From Candidatus Leptofilum gracile (GTDB taxonomy: Bacteria; Chloroflexota; Anaerolineae; Promineifilales; Promineifilaceae): 64,000 bases of DNA. The notes beneath the pieces are model-generated. The model did no database searches. It was given only the letters and a program-made list of their open reading frames with translations, and had not been told where the DNA came from. Shown in pieces: positions 51,631 to 60,364 of this stretch (position 1 is the first letter of the stretch; every line of letters starts with the position of its first letter). The stretch spans positions 248,001 through 312,000 of the forward strand of contig JADJOJ010000010.1 in assembly GCA_016713825.1 (NCBI GenBank), written 5' to 3'. Position numbers and translations under genes: made by a program.

Positions 51631-51781
51631 AGGAGACGACACCAACTGTCGTTGACCACCATGAATGAAAATCAGCAGATTTCGCAGATTAACAAGATTT
51701 AATCCGCGTTCATCCGCGTTCATCCGCGGCCTATTTTCTAAGGAGACGACACCAACTGTCGTTGACCACCATGAATGAAAA
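51631..51781. repeat. 41-bp direct repeats enclosing a GCGGATGAACGCGG repeat
   Basis: 51631-51671 and 51741-51781 are identical over 41 bases (AGGAGACGACACCAACTGTC start, ATGAATGAAAA end). Between them lies an AATCCGCGTTCATCCGCG segment. The unit is related, on the other strand, to 23618-23745. The GACACCAACTGTCG core can itself pair. Confidence 0.9.
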
Positions 51782-51782
51782 C

Positions 51783-51841
51783 CCAACCTCCGGGAGGTTC
51801 AGTGCGTAACAGAGGCCATTTTTGAAGCCTCCCGGAGGTTT
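51783..51841 (+). promoter_or_regulatory. Hairpin directly before the serS ribosome site
   Basis: AACCTCCGGGAGG (51783-51795) is complementary to CCTCCCGGAGGTT (51829-51841), followed by TATTTTC and the AGGAGGT ribosome site at 51851. It may fold in the serS leader RNA and affect translation, or be a repeat; the AACCTCCGGGAGGTT half is itself palindromic. Confidence 0.5.
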
Positions 51842-51860
51842 ATTTTCAGAGGAGGTAAAC

Positions 51861-53225
51861 ATGCTAGACATTAACTTGATTCGTGAAAAACCAGAGTGGG
51901 TGAAGGCGCAAATTGCCAAGCGCAATGCGGAAGCTCCCATTGACCAGATTTTGGCCGATGACGGCCGTCGCCGGGAGATTTTGCAGGAGGTGGAAGCCCT
52001 GCGCCAGCAGCGCAACAGCACGTCCAAAGAGATTGGGCAGCTCATGGGCGCTCTCAAGAAAAAGGAAGCGGAGCTAAAGCGCACCGCCGCCGGGCCTGCC
52101 GCCGATGCCCTCAAAGCCGAGGTCGAAGCGTTGGCCGCCCAGGCTGAAGAAGCCAAAGACGCCCCGCGCAAAATCGGCGAGCAAATTGCCATCTATGACG
52201 AGGAACTGCGCGAAGTAGAAACGCGGCTGAACGAGAACCTGCTGTGGGTGCCCAACCTGACCCACGAAAGCGTGCCCGTCGGGCCAGACGAAGCGCACAA
52301 CATTTTCCACGAACCGCAGGGTGCGCCGGAGCCGCAGTTCGATTTTGAACCGAAGCCGCACTGGGATTTGGGCACCGACCTCAACATCATCGATTTTGAG
52401 CGGGGGGTGAAGCTGAGCGGCAGCCGTTTTTATGTGTTGCGCGGCGCTGGGGCGCGCTTGCAGCGGGCGCTCATCCAGTTCATGCTCAACACCCATCTGG
52501 AAAAGCACGGCTTTACCGAGATTTACCCGCCGTTCATGGTGCGTTCGCAAATTTTTGAAGGCGCGGGCCAACTGCCCAAATTTTTCGACAACATTTACCG
52601 CGATGCGGAAGAGGATTTGATGTGGCTGGGTACGGCCGAAATTGCCCTCACCAGCCTGCACCGCGACGAAATTTTGGATGAGGCGGAGCTGCCGCTGAAG
52701 TACGTGGCCTACACCCCCTGCTGGCGACGCGAAAAGATGAGCGCGGGCAAGGACGTGCGCGGCATCAAGCGCGGCCACCAGTTTGATAAGGTGGAGATGT
52801 ACCAGTTTGTCCATCCAGACAAAAGCTACGAAGTGCTGGAAGATATGAAGCAGTACGCTCAGGACATCTGCGACCTGCTGGGCTTCCGCTACCGCTTTGT
52901 CGATTTGGCGACGGGAGATGTTGGCTTTTCGATGGCCAAGACGTATGACATTGAGGTGTGGGCCGCAGGCTGCGGCGAATGGCTGGAGGTGAGCTCGATC
53001 AGCAATGCGGAGGATTTCCAGGCGCGGCGCTCGAACATCAAGTACCGGCCCACGGAAGGCGGCAAGCTGCAATACCCGCACACGCTTAACGCCAGCGGCC
53101 TGGCGCTGCCCCGCGTCATGATCGCCATCATGGAGAACAATCAGCAGGCGGATGGGTCGATTGTGGTGCCAGAGGTGTTACGGCCGTATATGGGCGGCCT
53201 TCAGGTGATTGAGCCAGGCAGCTAG
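51861..53225 (+). CDS. serS: Serine--tRNA ligase
   Basis: 454 residues from ATG with a strong AGGAGGT. The N-terminal long coiled-coil arm (~30-105) contacts the tRNA-Ser variable arm. The class II core has motif 1 near GFTEIYPPFMV, motif 2 TPCWRREKMSAGKDVRGIKRGHQFDKVEM and motif 3 with the ATP-site Arg near SGLALPRVMIAIMENNQ. It is controlled by the T-box upstream. The 289 bases between terminator and start are filled with repeats. Confidence 0.97.
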   Translation: MLDINLIREKPEWVKAQIAKRNAEAPIDQILADDGRRREILQEVEALRQQRNSTSKEIGQLMGALKKKEAELKRTAAGPAADALKAEVEALAAQAEEAKDAPRKIGEQIAIYDEELREVETRLNENLLWVPNLTHESVPVGPDEAHNIFHEPQGAPEPQFDFEPKPHWDLGTDLNIIDFERGVKLSGSRFYVLRGAGARLQRALIQFMLNTHLEKHGFTEIYPPFMVRSQIFEGAGQLPKFFDNIYRDAEEDLMWLGTAEIALTSLHRDEILDEAELPLKYVAYTPCWRREKMSAGKDVRGIKRGHQFDKVEMYQFVHPDKSYEVLEDMKQYAQDICDLLGFRYRFVDLATGDVGFSMAKTYDIEVWAAGCGEWLEVSSISNAEDFQARRSNIKYRPTEGGKLQYPHTLNASGLALPRVMIAIMENNQQADGSIVVPEVLRPYMGGLQVIEPGS

Positions 53226-53239
53226 CAAAGGTTTTTATC

Positions 53240-53290
53240 AACAGATTACGCAGATTTATCAGATTTAATCTTTTAATCTGCGTAATCTTT
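53240..53290. repeat. AGATTACGCAGATT inverted repeat
   Basis: AGATTACGCAGATT and AATCTGCGTAATCT lie either side of a short AT-rich loop, between the converging serS and glycosyltransferase genes. A single arm also occurs near 29117. It could terminate both transcripts. Confidence 0.75.
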
Positions 53291-53302
53291 GATTATATTG
53301 TT

Positions 53303-54577
53303 TTAAGCTACCAACTCCCCCGCCACAACTTCCTCATAAACCGCCATCATCCGGTCTACGATGTTGGGCCAGGCGTACTGCCGGGCGTAGTCACGGGCTT
53401 GTTGGCCCAGCAGCTGGCGGCACTCCTTGTTGGCCAGCAGCTCGTAGATGCGTGCTGCCAGCGCTTCCGGGTCGCGGCTGGGTACGTGGTAGCCGGTGAC
53501 GCCGTGTTTTACCAGGTGCGCCAATCCACCCACTTCTGAGGCGATAACGGGGGTGCCCATCGCCATCGCTTCCAGGGCCACCATGCCAAAGCTTTCGTAG
53601 TGCGACGGCATAACGACCATTTCGGCGGCGGCGTAGTAATTGGGCAGCAAATCCTGATCTTTGGCTCCTAAGAAGGTGACCAGATCGTGAATATCCAAAT
53701 CGTGGCGCAGCTGTTGCAGGCGGGCCATTTCTTCGTCCAGATCGTCGGCCCACGGGTCGCCGCCGATGATGGCCATGCAGGCATTGTGCAGCACTTCTGG
53801 GCGGCGCTGCTGGATGAGGGCCATCGCCCGCAGCATCGTGTCGATGCCCTTGAGCGGCTCGATACGCCCGGCAAACAGGATGTTGGTGTCGCCGCAGGGG
53901 ATGCCGACGCGCTTTTTGGCCTCATCTTTGGGGATGGGTTGGAATCGTTCCAGATCCACGCCGGGGGGGATGATGGCGATCTTGGCGGGGTCGGCGTTGT
54001 ACAGTTCGATGAGCTGTGCTTCTTCGGCGGGGGTGGCGGCGATGAGTTTGTCGGCCAGAGCCATCATCTGGTATTCGCCGGCCAAACGGCCGTCTGAGGC
54101 GCGCTGGCTGTCGCTTTGGGCGATCTGGTTTTTCATGTGGCCCAGGGTGTGGAACATGTGGACGATGGGCACCTGCCAGGCGTCGCGCAGCTTGTCGGCC
54201 ACCAGGCCAGAGAGCCAGTAATGGCTGTGGATGAGGTCGTACTGGATGTTTTCGCTGGCGGCAAAGGCGAGCACGCCAGCGGTGAATTCGTCCAGGTAAT
54301 CGCCAACCTGATCCACGGGGATTGGTTTTTCTGGGCCAGCGACGATGTGGATGACGCGGCCACCATGGCCCAGGTCGTGGACGATGCGGGGGGCGCAATC
54401 ATCTTGGGAGCGGGTGAAGACATCGACGAGGATGCCCTGGCGGCTGAGTTCGCGGCTAAAGTCGCGCACGTAGACGTTCATGCCGCCGGTTTTTTTGCCG
54501 CCGAGCATGGCCAGCGGGCAGGTGTGGACGCTGAGCATGGCGATGCGCTTGATTTTGGGTGTGGCTGCTTGGGTCAT
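53303..54577 (-). CDS. Family 4 glycosyltransferase (MshA / sucrose-phosphate-synthase-like)
   Basis: 424 residues, GT-B fold. N-terminal acceptor domain with SVHTCPLAMLGGKKTGGMNVYVRDFSREL and YDLIHSHYWLSG. C-terminal donor domain with ILFAGRIEPLKGIDTMLRA and the EX7E motif in SHYESFGMVALEAMAMGTPVIAS. Closest in style to D-inositol-3-phosphate glycosyltransferases and sucrose synthases. It transfers a sugar from a nucleotide donor; the acceptor is unknown. Ribosome site AAGGAAC before ATG. Confidence 0.93.
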   Translation of the reverse strand: MTQAATPKIKRIAMLSVHTCPLAMLGGKKTGGMNVYVRDFSRELSRQGILVDVFTRSQDDCAPRIVHDLGHGGRVIHIVAGPEKPIPVDQVGDYLDEFTAGVLAFAASENIQYDLIHSHYWLSGLVADKLRDAWQVPIVHMFHTLGHMKNQIAQSDSQRASDGRLAGEYQMMALADKLIAATPAEEAQLIELYNADPAKIAIIPPGVDLERFQPIPKDEAKKRVGIPCGDTNILFAGRIEPLKGIDTMLRAMALIQQRRPEVLHNACMAIIGGDPWADDLDEEMARLQQLRHDLDIHDLVTFLGAKDQDLLPNYYAAAEMVVMPSHYESFGMVALEAMAMGTPVIASEVGGLAHLVKHGVTGYHVPSRDPEALAARIYELLANKECRQLLGQQARDYARQYAWPNIVDRMMAVYEEVVAGELVA

Positions 54578-54688
54578 GTTTTGTTCCTTTGGAAATAGAA
54601 CGCTGATTTTCCTGATCTTTGTGGATGGTGAGCAGGCGAATTTTGTTTCCGATTAATCAATAGTTGCTCAGAAATCTCCAAAAGTTTT

Positions 54689-55693
54689 TTATGAAGCTGG
54701 TTCCAGGTGAAGGCGGTAGATGGTTGTGTCTTGAGCGCCGAAGCGGTATTTGTAGGTTTCGTTGCCGCGCAGGAAGTCGAAGGTGGTACGGCCGTTTTCC
54801 ACCGCATACTCAATCGCTTTGGCTGTAATCACCACCCCCAGGCTGAGGGCGCCAAACAGGGCCGGGTCTAAACCGGAATTGTAGACCCAGATGCGGTCTT
54901 TGTAGTCGAAGTTGAACAGCCCGGCGGCTTTTTTGCCGCGCACTTCAATAAAGAGCAAATTGAGCGTGCCTGCTTTTTGAGCGGCGCGGGCGGCGTCGTA
55001 AAAGACGGCGCGACGGCCGTCATTGAGCCAGTCTCGTTTTTCAAAGGTGCTTTTTTGGAGGAGGTCGAGGAAGTCGGAAACGGCCGTATCCACATCATCG
55101 TCTGGCCCCACCACCACCATGGCCGCATCGGCCCCTTCGGCGCGGCGCAGCTTGCGCTGGATTTCGCGGCGCTGCTTGCTGTCGATGCTGTCCAGGTAGC
55201 CCTCAAACGTGTCCGCCAGCGCGATCACCGGGCATACCTCGTTAACGCTTTCACGAAACAAAAAGCCTCTCCGCTGCGCTTCCTGGGAGAGGATAGAACG
55301 CGTTGGGGAGGCTTCTGGGACATTGCATAAATCAATGCTTTGCCATTCAGGAAAGCTGGGGCTACACAGGCAGTCCAGAACCGCTTGCCAGGCGGTTTCG
55401 GCGTATTCGGCCGTGGTGATCAGGTCCAGGTAGTCGGTTTCTTCGACGCAGCCGTTGAAGTAGAGTGCGCCATCCAGGTTGTACAGGCAAGCAATGGCCA
55501 ATAGCTCTTTTTGCTCGCTGCGGACGGTGATGGTGTGGAGACGGCCGTTTGCCGGATGCAAATGGGTCCACCACGCTTTTTGGTAAGCCAGGGTCTGGAA
55601 AGGTGTATCGGTGATGCCGTGCTGGGCCAAATTATCCCATTCGTCGGCCAGCACAGTAAACGCATCACTGCCGTTAATTAGTTCAGTAATCAT
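54689..55693 (-). CDS. FemAB/BcsL-like N-acetyltransferase
   Basis: 334 residues with two GNAT-like halves. The C-terminal half shows FIEVRGKKAAGLFNFDYKDRIWVYNSGLDPALFGALSLGVVITAKAIEYAVENG and FDFLRGNETYKYRFGA, the pattern of CelD/BcsL and FemX-like enzymes. They transfer acyl or amino-acyl groups during envelope polysaccharide or peptidoglycan synthesis. It lies 111 bases upstream of the glycosyltransferase on the same strand, which fits an envelope role. Confidence 0.88.
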   Translation of the reverse strand: MITELINGSDAFTVLADEWDNLAQHGITDTPFQTLAYQKAWWTHLHPANGRLHTITVRSEQKELLAIACLYNLDGALYFNGCVEETDYLDLITTAEYAETAWQAVLDCLCSPSFPEWQSIDLCNVPEASPTRSILSQEAQRRGFLFRESVNEVCPVIALADTFEGYLDSIDSKQRREIQRKLRRAEGADAAMVVVGPDDDVDTAVSDFLDLLQKSTFEKRDWLNDGRRAVFYDAARAAQKAGTLNLLFIEVRGKKAAGLFNFDYKDRIWVYNSGLDPALFGALSLGVVITAKAIEYAVENGRTTFDFLRGNETYKYRFGAQDTTIYRLHLEPAS

Positions 55694-55953
55694 TCTTGCG
55701 CGAAAATTCCTTTTTATTCATGATGACAGGTGTACAGAACGGGATTGTACTGCACGGATATAATTTTTTTATTGGCATTGGTGAGTAGGTTGAACCCTCT
55801 TCCGCATTTGTTTGCATTATAACTTGGAACGAGCCGGTGACCACGCGCGCGTTTGTGACATCCTCAGCAATTGCTCACAAAGAGGGTGCCCGGCCAAACC
55901 GAAATGCTGCTACTTATGATGCGATCTGGAGAAGGAATCTTACGTGGCCGCCC

Positions 55954-56958
55954 CTACTTTTTGGGCAGATAGCGCCGCCAGAGGAACTGCCACCAGTCGA
56001 TGAAGCGAGGCACCCCTTTTTCAAAGCGCACCAGGAAGATGCTTGTGAGCAAAACGGCCGCTCCTACCCACTGCAACAGCGTCAACCGTTCACCCAGGAA
56101 AACGGCCGCAATTGCCACCGTCACCACCACTTCCAACACACCCAGCAGCGCGGTTTGAATGCTGCCCATTGCCTTGACCCCCAGGAACAGCGTCAGCCGC
56201 GACAGCGCCGTCACCAGGGCCATCAGGCCAATCGCTTCCCAGCCAGCTGTGCTCACCAACCGTAAATCAACCGGGGCAAAGAACCAGGCCACCGTGACCA
56301 CGGCAGCCATTGCCGTGATGGCGTACAGCGCCATGGTGGGAGCGGGGATGTCCATCATAATGCGCTGACTGAGCACCAATTGGATGGCGTAGGTGATCGC
56401 CGCAAACAGCATCATGCCCACGCCCAGCCAGTCGGCCGGGCCAGCGCCGCCCAGCGTCAGCAGGTAAATGGCCCCAATGGTGAGCGCCGTGCGGAGCAGG
56501 GTAAGCAGCGAGATGGATTGACCAGCCAGCCGCAAAAAGACGGTGACAAATACCAGGTAGCTAATGTTCACCAGCTGCCCCAGCGAGGCGTCGATGCGGG
56601 TGAGGCTGGTGTAGAAGAAAATGGAGCCTAAACCGTTGATTGCCCCGGCAATCATGCTGCTTAAGACGGCTGGCATTGAGCTGCGGATGAGGTTTCGTTT
56701 GAAGAGGAGCATGCCCGCCCACAAGAAAAGGGCGGCAATAATGGTGCGAAAGGCGACAACGGTGAGCACATTGACACCGGCGGCGTAAGCCACTTTGGCC
56801 AATATGGGCACAATGCCCAGAAAGATGGGGGAAAGCACGCCCCAAAGAAGGCCGAGATGCCATTGCTGCTGGTGGGAAACGGCCGTTTCCTGACGCGACT
56901 CTGTGTCTGAAATAGGGCGCTTACGAACTGCTGGGCTTTTGGGTGGAGGCGTTGCCAT
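55954..56958 (-). CDS. DMT/EamA-family transporter
   Basis: 334 residues from the ATG at 56958 (TGGAGA upstream). It has ten hydrophobic segments in two EamA repeats (about 50-185 and 195-325), e.g. SMIAGAINGLGSIFFYTSLTRIDASLGQLVN and GSIQTALLGVLEVVVTVAIAAVFLGERLTLLQWVGAAVLL. It is probably an inner-membrane exporter or importer of a small metabolite. The C-terminus is basic (WRRYLPKK). Confidence 0.93.
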   Translation of the reverse strand: MATPPPKSPAVRKRPISDTESRQETAVSHQQQWHLGLLWGVLSPIFLGIVPILAKVAYAAGVNVLTVVAFRTIIAALFLWAGMLLFKRNLIRSSMPAVLSSMIAGAINGLGSIFFYTSLTRIDASLGQLVNISYLVFVTVFLRLAGQSISLLTLLRTALTIGAIYLLTLGGAGPADWLGVGMMLFAAITYAIQLVLSQRIMMDIPAPTMALYAITAMAAVVTVAWFFAPVDLRLVSTAGWEAIGLMALVTALSRLTLFLGVKAMGSIQTALLGVLEVVVTVAIAAVFLGERLTLLQWVGAAVLLTSIFLVRFEKGVPRFIDWWQFLWRRYLPKK

Positions 56959-57067
56959 GTTTCTCCATGCGATACGAACCAAACGACAACCAAATAAAAA
57001 GGCACTGACCCTCAATTATGGTAACAATGATGAGATTGGCAAGGATATTGATGAGTGGGAACGTTGG

Positions 57068-58336
57068 TTAAAGTTTAGCGGACCGATCGATTTGCTCTAG
57101 CGGCAGCAAAATATGGAACGTACTTCCGGGGAACTGTTCAACATCGCGACGCTCGCTTTCAACCCAAACACGGCCGTTATGCGCCTCAACAATCCCCTTC
57201 ACAATAGCCAGCCCCAATCCCAGGCCACCTCCCTGAAATGCAAACTTGCTTGTGGAGTGGTGTTCAATGGAACCAAGCGTGTAAAACTGGTCAAAAATGC
57301 GGCGATGCTCGCTGTCTGGAATGCCAATGCCGGTATCTTGAATAATTAAGTCAACAGTGTCCCCTACGGCCCGGCCAACAACAAAAATGCTGCCACCATC
57401 TGGCGTGTATTTTATCGCGTTGCTAAAAATATGATAAATGGCAGATTTCAGCTGCTCGCCATCACCCTGCACCAGCGGCAATTTGGTTAGATCGCCAATT
57501 TGTACATTCAAGCGCCGCTTGGCCACAACTTCACGGTACTCTTCGTATACATCTAAAACCACTTCAGAAAGGCGAACCGGCCCCAGCGCCAAATCTAGCG
57601 TTCCCGAGGCAATGCGAGCCACTTTGATAATTTCATTCACCACATCGCGCATGCGGGTAACACCCAGGTTCAACCCTTCAGCCACGCCAAAGACCATTTC
57701 GGCGGGCAAGTTGTCTTCAGACTTCTTCACTTGCTCATCGAGCAAATGGGCATAGCCGCTGATGAGCGTTAGCGGCGTGCGCAGCTCATGGGAAACCATG
57801 ATAATGAAGTCGCTCTTGAGGCGGTCTAGCTCGCGAAGCCGCTTGTTGGCGCTTTCTAGCTCGTGAATTTTGTTTTCCAGGCGCTCTACCAGGTTTTGGG
57901 CATGCCGCTGCAGGTGCTCGTTTTTTTCATGTTCAGAAAGTGGGTCAGACCGACCCTGTAAATATTCATGCACCTGCTTGGGGAAGCTGGTCACGTCGAT
58001 TGGTTTGGTCATAAACCCGGTGCAGCCCGCTGCCAAAGCCAGCTCGCGGCTGCCCGCGCTGTGGTTGGCGGTCAGGGCCACAATGGGGGTATCGGAGAAG
58101 TTGGGGAGGCTGCGCAGGCGGGTGGTGATCTCACGGCCGTCCATGCTGGGCAGGTTGATGTCCATCAAAATGAGGTTGGGATGGTGCTGCCGGGCCATGG
58201 AGATGCCTTCTAGCCCATCGGCGGCGACAACGACCTGGAACCCTTTGCTGTCTAAAACGCGCTGAACCAGACGGCGGCTAGCTGGATCATCTTCAATGTA
58301 TAAGATTTTTGCAGGTAAGGAAGCTGTGTTATCCAT
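57068..58336 (-). CDS. Receiver - histidine kinase (REC-HisKA-HATPase)
   Basis: 422 residues from ATG at 58336; ATG at 58354 is an alternative, and the frame is open to 58504. The receiver at 8-125 has D59 as phospho-acceptor (LILMDINLPSMDG) and K111. Coiled coil ~135-172, HisKA with H183 (IMVSHELRTPLTL), HATPase with FSNAIKYTPDG, DTGIGIPD and GGGLGLGLAIVKG. No membrane segment. It lies downstream of the threonine synthase-receiver gene on the same strand and could phosphorylate or be phosphorylated by it. Confidence 0.94.
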   Translation of the reverse strand: MDNTASLPAKILYIEDDPASRRLVQRVLDSKGFQVVVAADGLEGISMARQHHPNLILMDINLPSMDGREITTRLRSLPNFSDTPIVALTANHSAGSRELALAAGCTGFMTKPIDVTSFPKQVHEYLQGRSDPLSEHEKNEHLQRHAQNLVERLENKIHELESANKRLRELDRLKSDFIIMVSHELRTPLTLISGYAHLLDEQVKKSEDNLPAEMVFGVAEGLNLGVTRMRDVVNEIIKVARIASGTLDLALGPVRLSEVVLDVYEEYREVVAKRRLNVQIGDLTKLPLVQGDGEQLKSAIYHIFSNAIKYTPDGGSIFVVGRAVGDTVDLIIQDTGIGIPDSEHRRIFDQFYTLGSIEHHSTSKFAFQGGGLGLGLAIVKGIVEAHNGRVWVESERRDVEQFPGSTFHILLPLEQIDRSAKL

Positions 58337-58477
58337 AAACTTTAATCGCACCATTCGGTTCCGAAGCGTTCCGCAATTGTGCCATAGAAAGGAACTTTTT
58401 TGCAATTCACATTGTGGTACTTTATCGGAATTAGGACAAGCGGATAGAATAAGTCGTTTGTACTGGCAGGCGCGGAA

Positions 58478-58509
58478 GAAGGGTGGATTACGGCCGTAAT
58501 TCACCCTTC
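58478..58509. repeat. Hairpin with ACGGCCGT at the apex
   Basis: GAAGGGTGGATTACGGCCGT and its near-complement (one G/A mismatch pair) form a ~15-bp stem between the two-component genes, followed on the plus strand by CTTTTA. It may be an attenuator between the threonine synthase-receiver gene and the kinase gene. Confidence 0.6.
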
Positions 58510-58541
58510 TTTTATGGTTAGTTGGAGTACAAAAATGGGGG

Positions 58542-60257
58542 TCAGGGCAGCGCTTTTTGAATATCGTTCAGGAGGTCAGAATCCATAAACGAGCCCTTTT
58601 GCAACAGCGCTTTAATCTGGCCATCCAGCCGATCTTTTTCATCTTCCGTTAGCTCTTTGGCGGTGATGACGATGATGGGCGTTTCTTTAAGGGTGGGGTC
58701 TGCCTTCATCGCTTCTACCACGCCAAAGCCGTCCAGTTCTGGCATCATCAGGTCCAGAATCACCAGATTGGGGCGCGTTTCTTGAATGAGCCGCAGGCCA
58801 GTTTGGCCATCGTGCGCTTCGTCGATGAGAAAGTCACCCTGCGCTTGCAAAATGCGGCGGATGAGCCGGGCGGCGTCTAGATTGTCTTCCACGATGACAA
58901 TACGCTGCACGCGGCTGTCTAGCTCTTCCAGGGCGGTGAGCAAGCCTTCTTCGCGGCTGCGATTGGCGCGGGCCAGTTCGCCCGTGTCTGGCAGGGTCAT
59001 GTCGCGGGTGTAATGCTCGCCAATGATATGTTTTTCCACGGGGAAGGTATGGCCAGAACAGTTGAGCACCACCGTTTCATGGGGCAAAATGGTGCCTTCG
59101 CGAATCAGTTTAAAGAGGCCAGCAAAGGCAACGGCCGTTGCTGGTTCCACCGAAAGCCCATCCATCTTGGCCACCAGGTGCAGCGCGTTAAAAGCGGCCA
59201 CATCGGTGATGGCGTCGATGGTGCCGCCATGCTGCAAAATCAGCTCGCGCAGCACCTGGTATGCTTCGCCCGGTGCACCCGTGGCCAGCGTGGTGATGTC
59301 GGTGCGTGGCTCCTTCACATTTTCGGCCACGGCCAATCCTTTGTGAAAAGAGTTGGCCATTGGGGCACAGCCGCTGGATTGGAAGCAGGCCACTTTGGGC
59401 AGCTTGGCAATCAGCCCCAGCCGCTTCAACTCGGCAAACCCTTTCATCACGCCAACCGGCCCCAGGCCCCCGCTGACCGCCTGCAAATACCAGTCTGGCG
59501 CTTTCCAGGGGTGCTGGCTGCCATTGAGCATAAACGGGTTTTGCCCCGCTTCGATGCTGCCTAGCTGCTCGGCCACCTCAAAAGCCAACGTTTTCATCGC
59601 TTCTTTGGCGGCAATGCCCTTGATACCCCGGTCTAAAAAGAGGTTCTTGCTGGCGGCAAATTCTTCGGCCACGCGCTTGGCTTCGTCATACGTGCCCGCA
59701 ACCTTGATCACTTCAGAGCCGTACAGCGCCACCTCGCGCATTTTGTCTGCTGGCACAGAGCTGGTGACAAACACCCACAGCTTGATGCCTGCGCGGGCGC
59801 TGTAGGCAGAGTAGGCAATGGCCACGTTGCCCGTGGAGGCAACCACCGCTTCTTTGATGCCGGCTTCCTTCATGGCGCTGATGGCAATGGCCGCCTGGCG
59901 GTCTTTGAAGGAGCCAGTTGGCCCTTGTCGCTCGTCTTTGATGTAGATGTTGGGATGGCCCAGCATGAGCCCCAGGTTGTGGGCTTTTAGCAGCGGGGTC
60001 CACCCTTCGCCCAGGGTGACGATGTTTTCATCGTGGTGCAGGGGGAGGAGTTCGCGGTAGCGCCACAGGCTGGCGGGGCGGCGGTCTAGTTTTTGCAGCC
60101 ATTCCTGGCCGCGTTGGGCCAGGTGGCCGTTTTGCTGGGGGTGGGTCAGTTCGTATTCGGCGTCTAGCCAGCCGTTTTGGCAGATGGGGCAGGCGGGTAA
60201 CGGCCGTTCAAAATCAAACTTTGCCTTACAGGCGCGACAAACAATCTTAATATCCAT
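58542..60257 (-). CDS. thrC: Threonine synthase fused to a response-regulator receiver domain
   Basis: 571 residues from the ATG at 60257 (GGGGAGA upstream). An N-terminal zinc ribbon (CRAC...CPIC, residues 7-26) is followed by a fold-type II PLP enzyme, ~35-440. K118 is the Schiff-base Lys (GPTGSFKDRQ), with ASTGNVAIAYSAYSARAG as the phosphate-binding helix and SGGLGPVGVMKG. This matches threonine synthase, which makes threonine from O-phosphohomoserine. After a short helical linker, residues 449-571 are a receiver: ED at 457-458, phospho-acceptor D502 (VILDLMMPELDG), T532, K554. Both parts are complete and in one frame. Histidine kinases lie on both sides. Confidence 0.93.
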   Translation of the reverse strand: MDIKIVCRACKAKFDFERPLPACPICQNGWLDAEYELTHPQQNGHLAQRGQEWLQKLDRRPASLWRYRELLPLHHDENIVTLGEGWTPLLKAHNLGLMLGHPNIYIKDERQGPTGSFKDRQAAIAISAMKEAGIKEAVVASTGNVAIAYSAYSARAGIKLWVFVTSSVPADKMREVALYGSEVIKVAGTYDEAKRVAEEFAASKNLFLDRGIKGIAAKEAMKTLAFEVAEQLGSIEAGQNPFMLNGSQHPWKAPDWYLQAVSGGLGPVGVMKGFAELKRLGLIAKLPKVACFQSSGCAPMANSFHKGLAVAENVKEPRTDITTLATGAPGEAYQVLRELILQHGGTIDAITDVAAFNALHLVAKMDGLSVEPATAVAFAGLFKLIREGTILPHETVVLNCSGHTFPVEKHIIGEHYTRDMTLPDTGELARANRSREEGLLTALEELDSRVQRIVIVEDNLDAARLIRRILQAQGDFLIDEAHDGQTGLRLIQETRPNLVILDLMMPELDGFGVVEAMKADPTLKETPIIVITAKELTEDEKDRLDGQIKALLQKGSFMDSDLLNDIQKALP

Positions 60258-60364
60258 AGCAGAAATCTCCCCGACCATTTTGGCTAAGTGGCCCGCCGCC
60301 AGAACATTCACAATGCCGGGCAGCGGGCGTGGCGCAAACTGCTACCGTTACAACACAAACTCTT

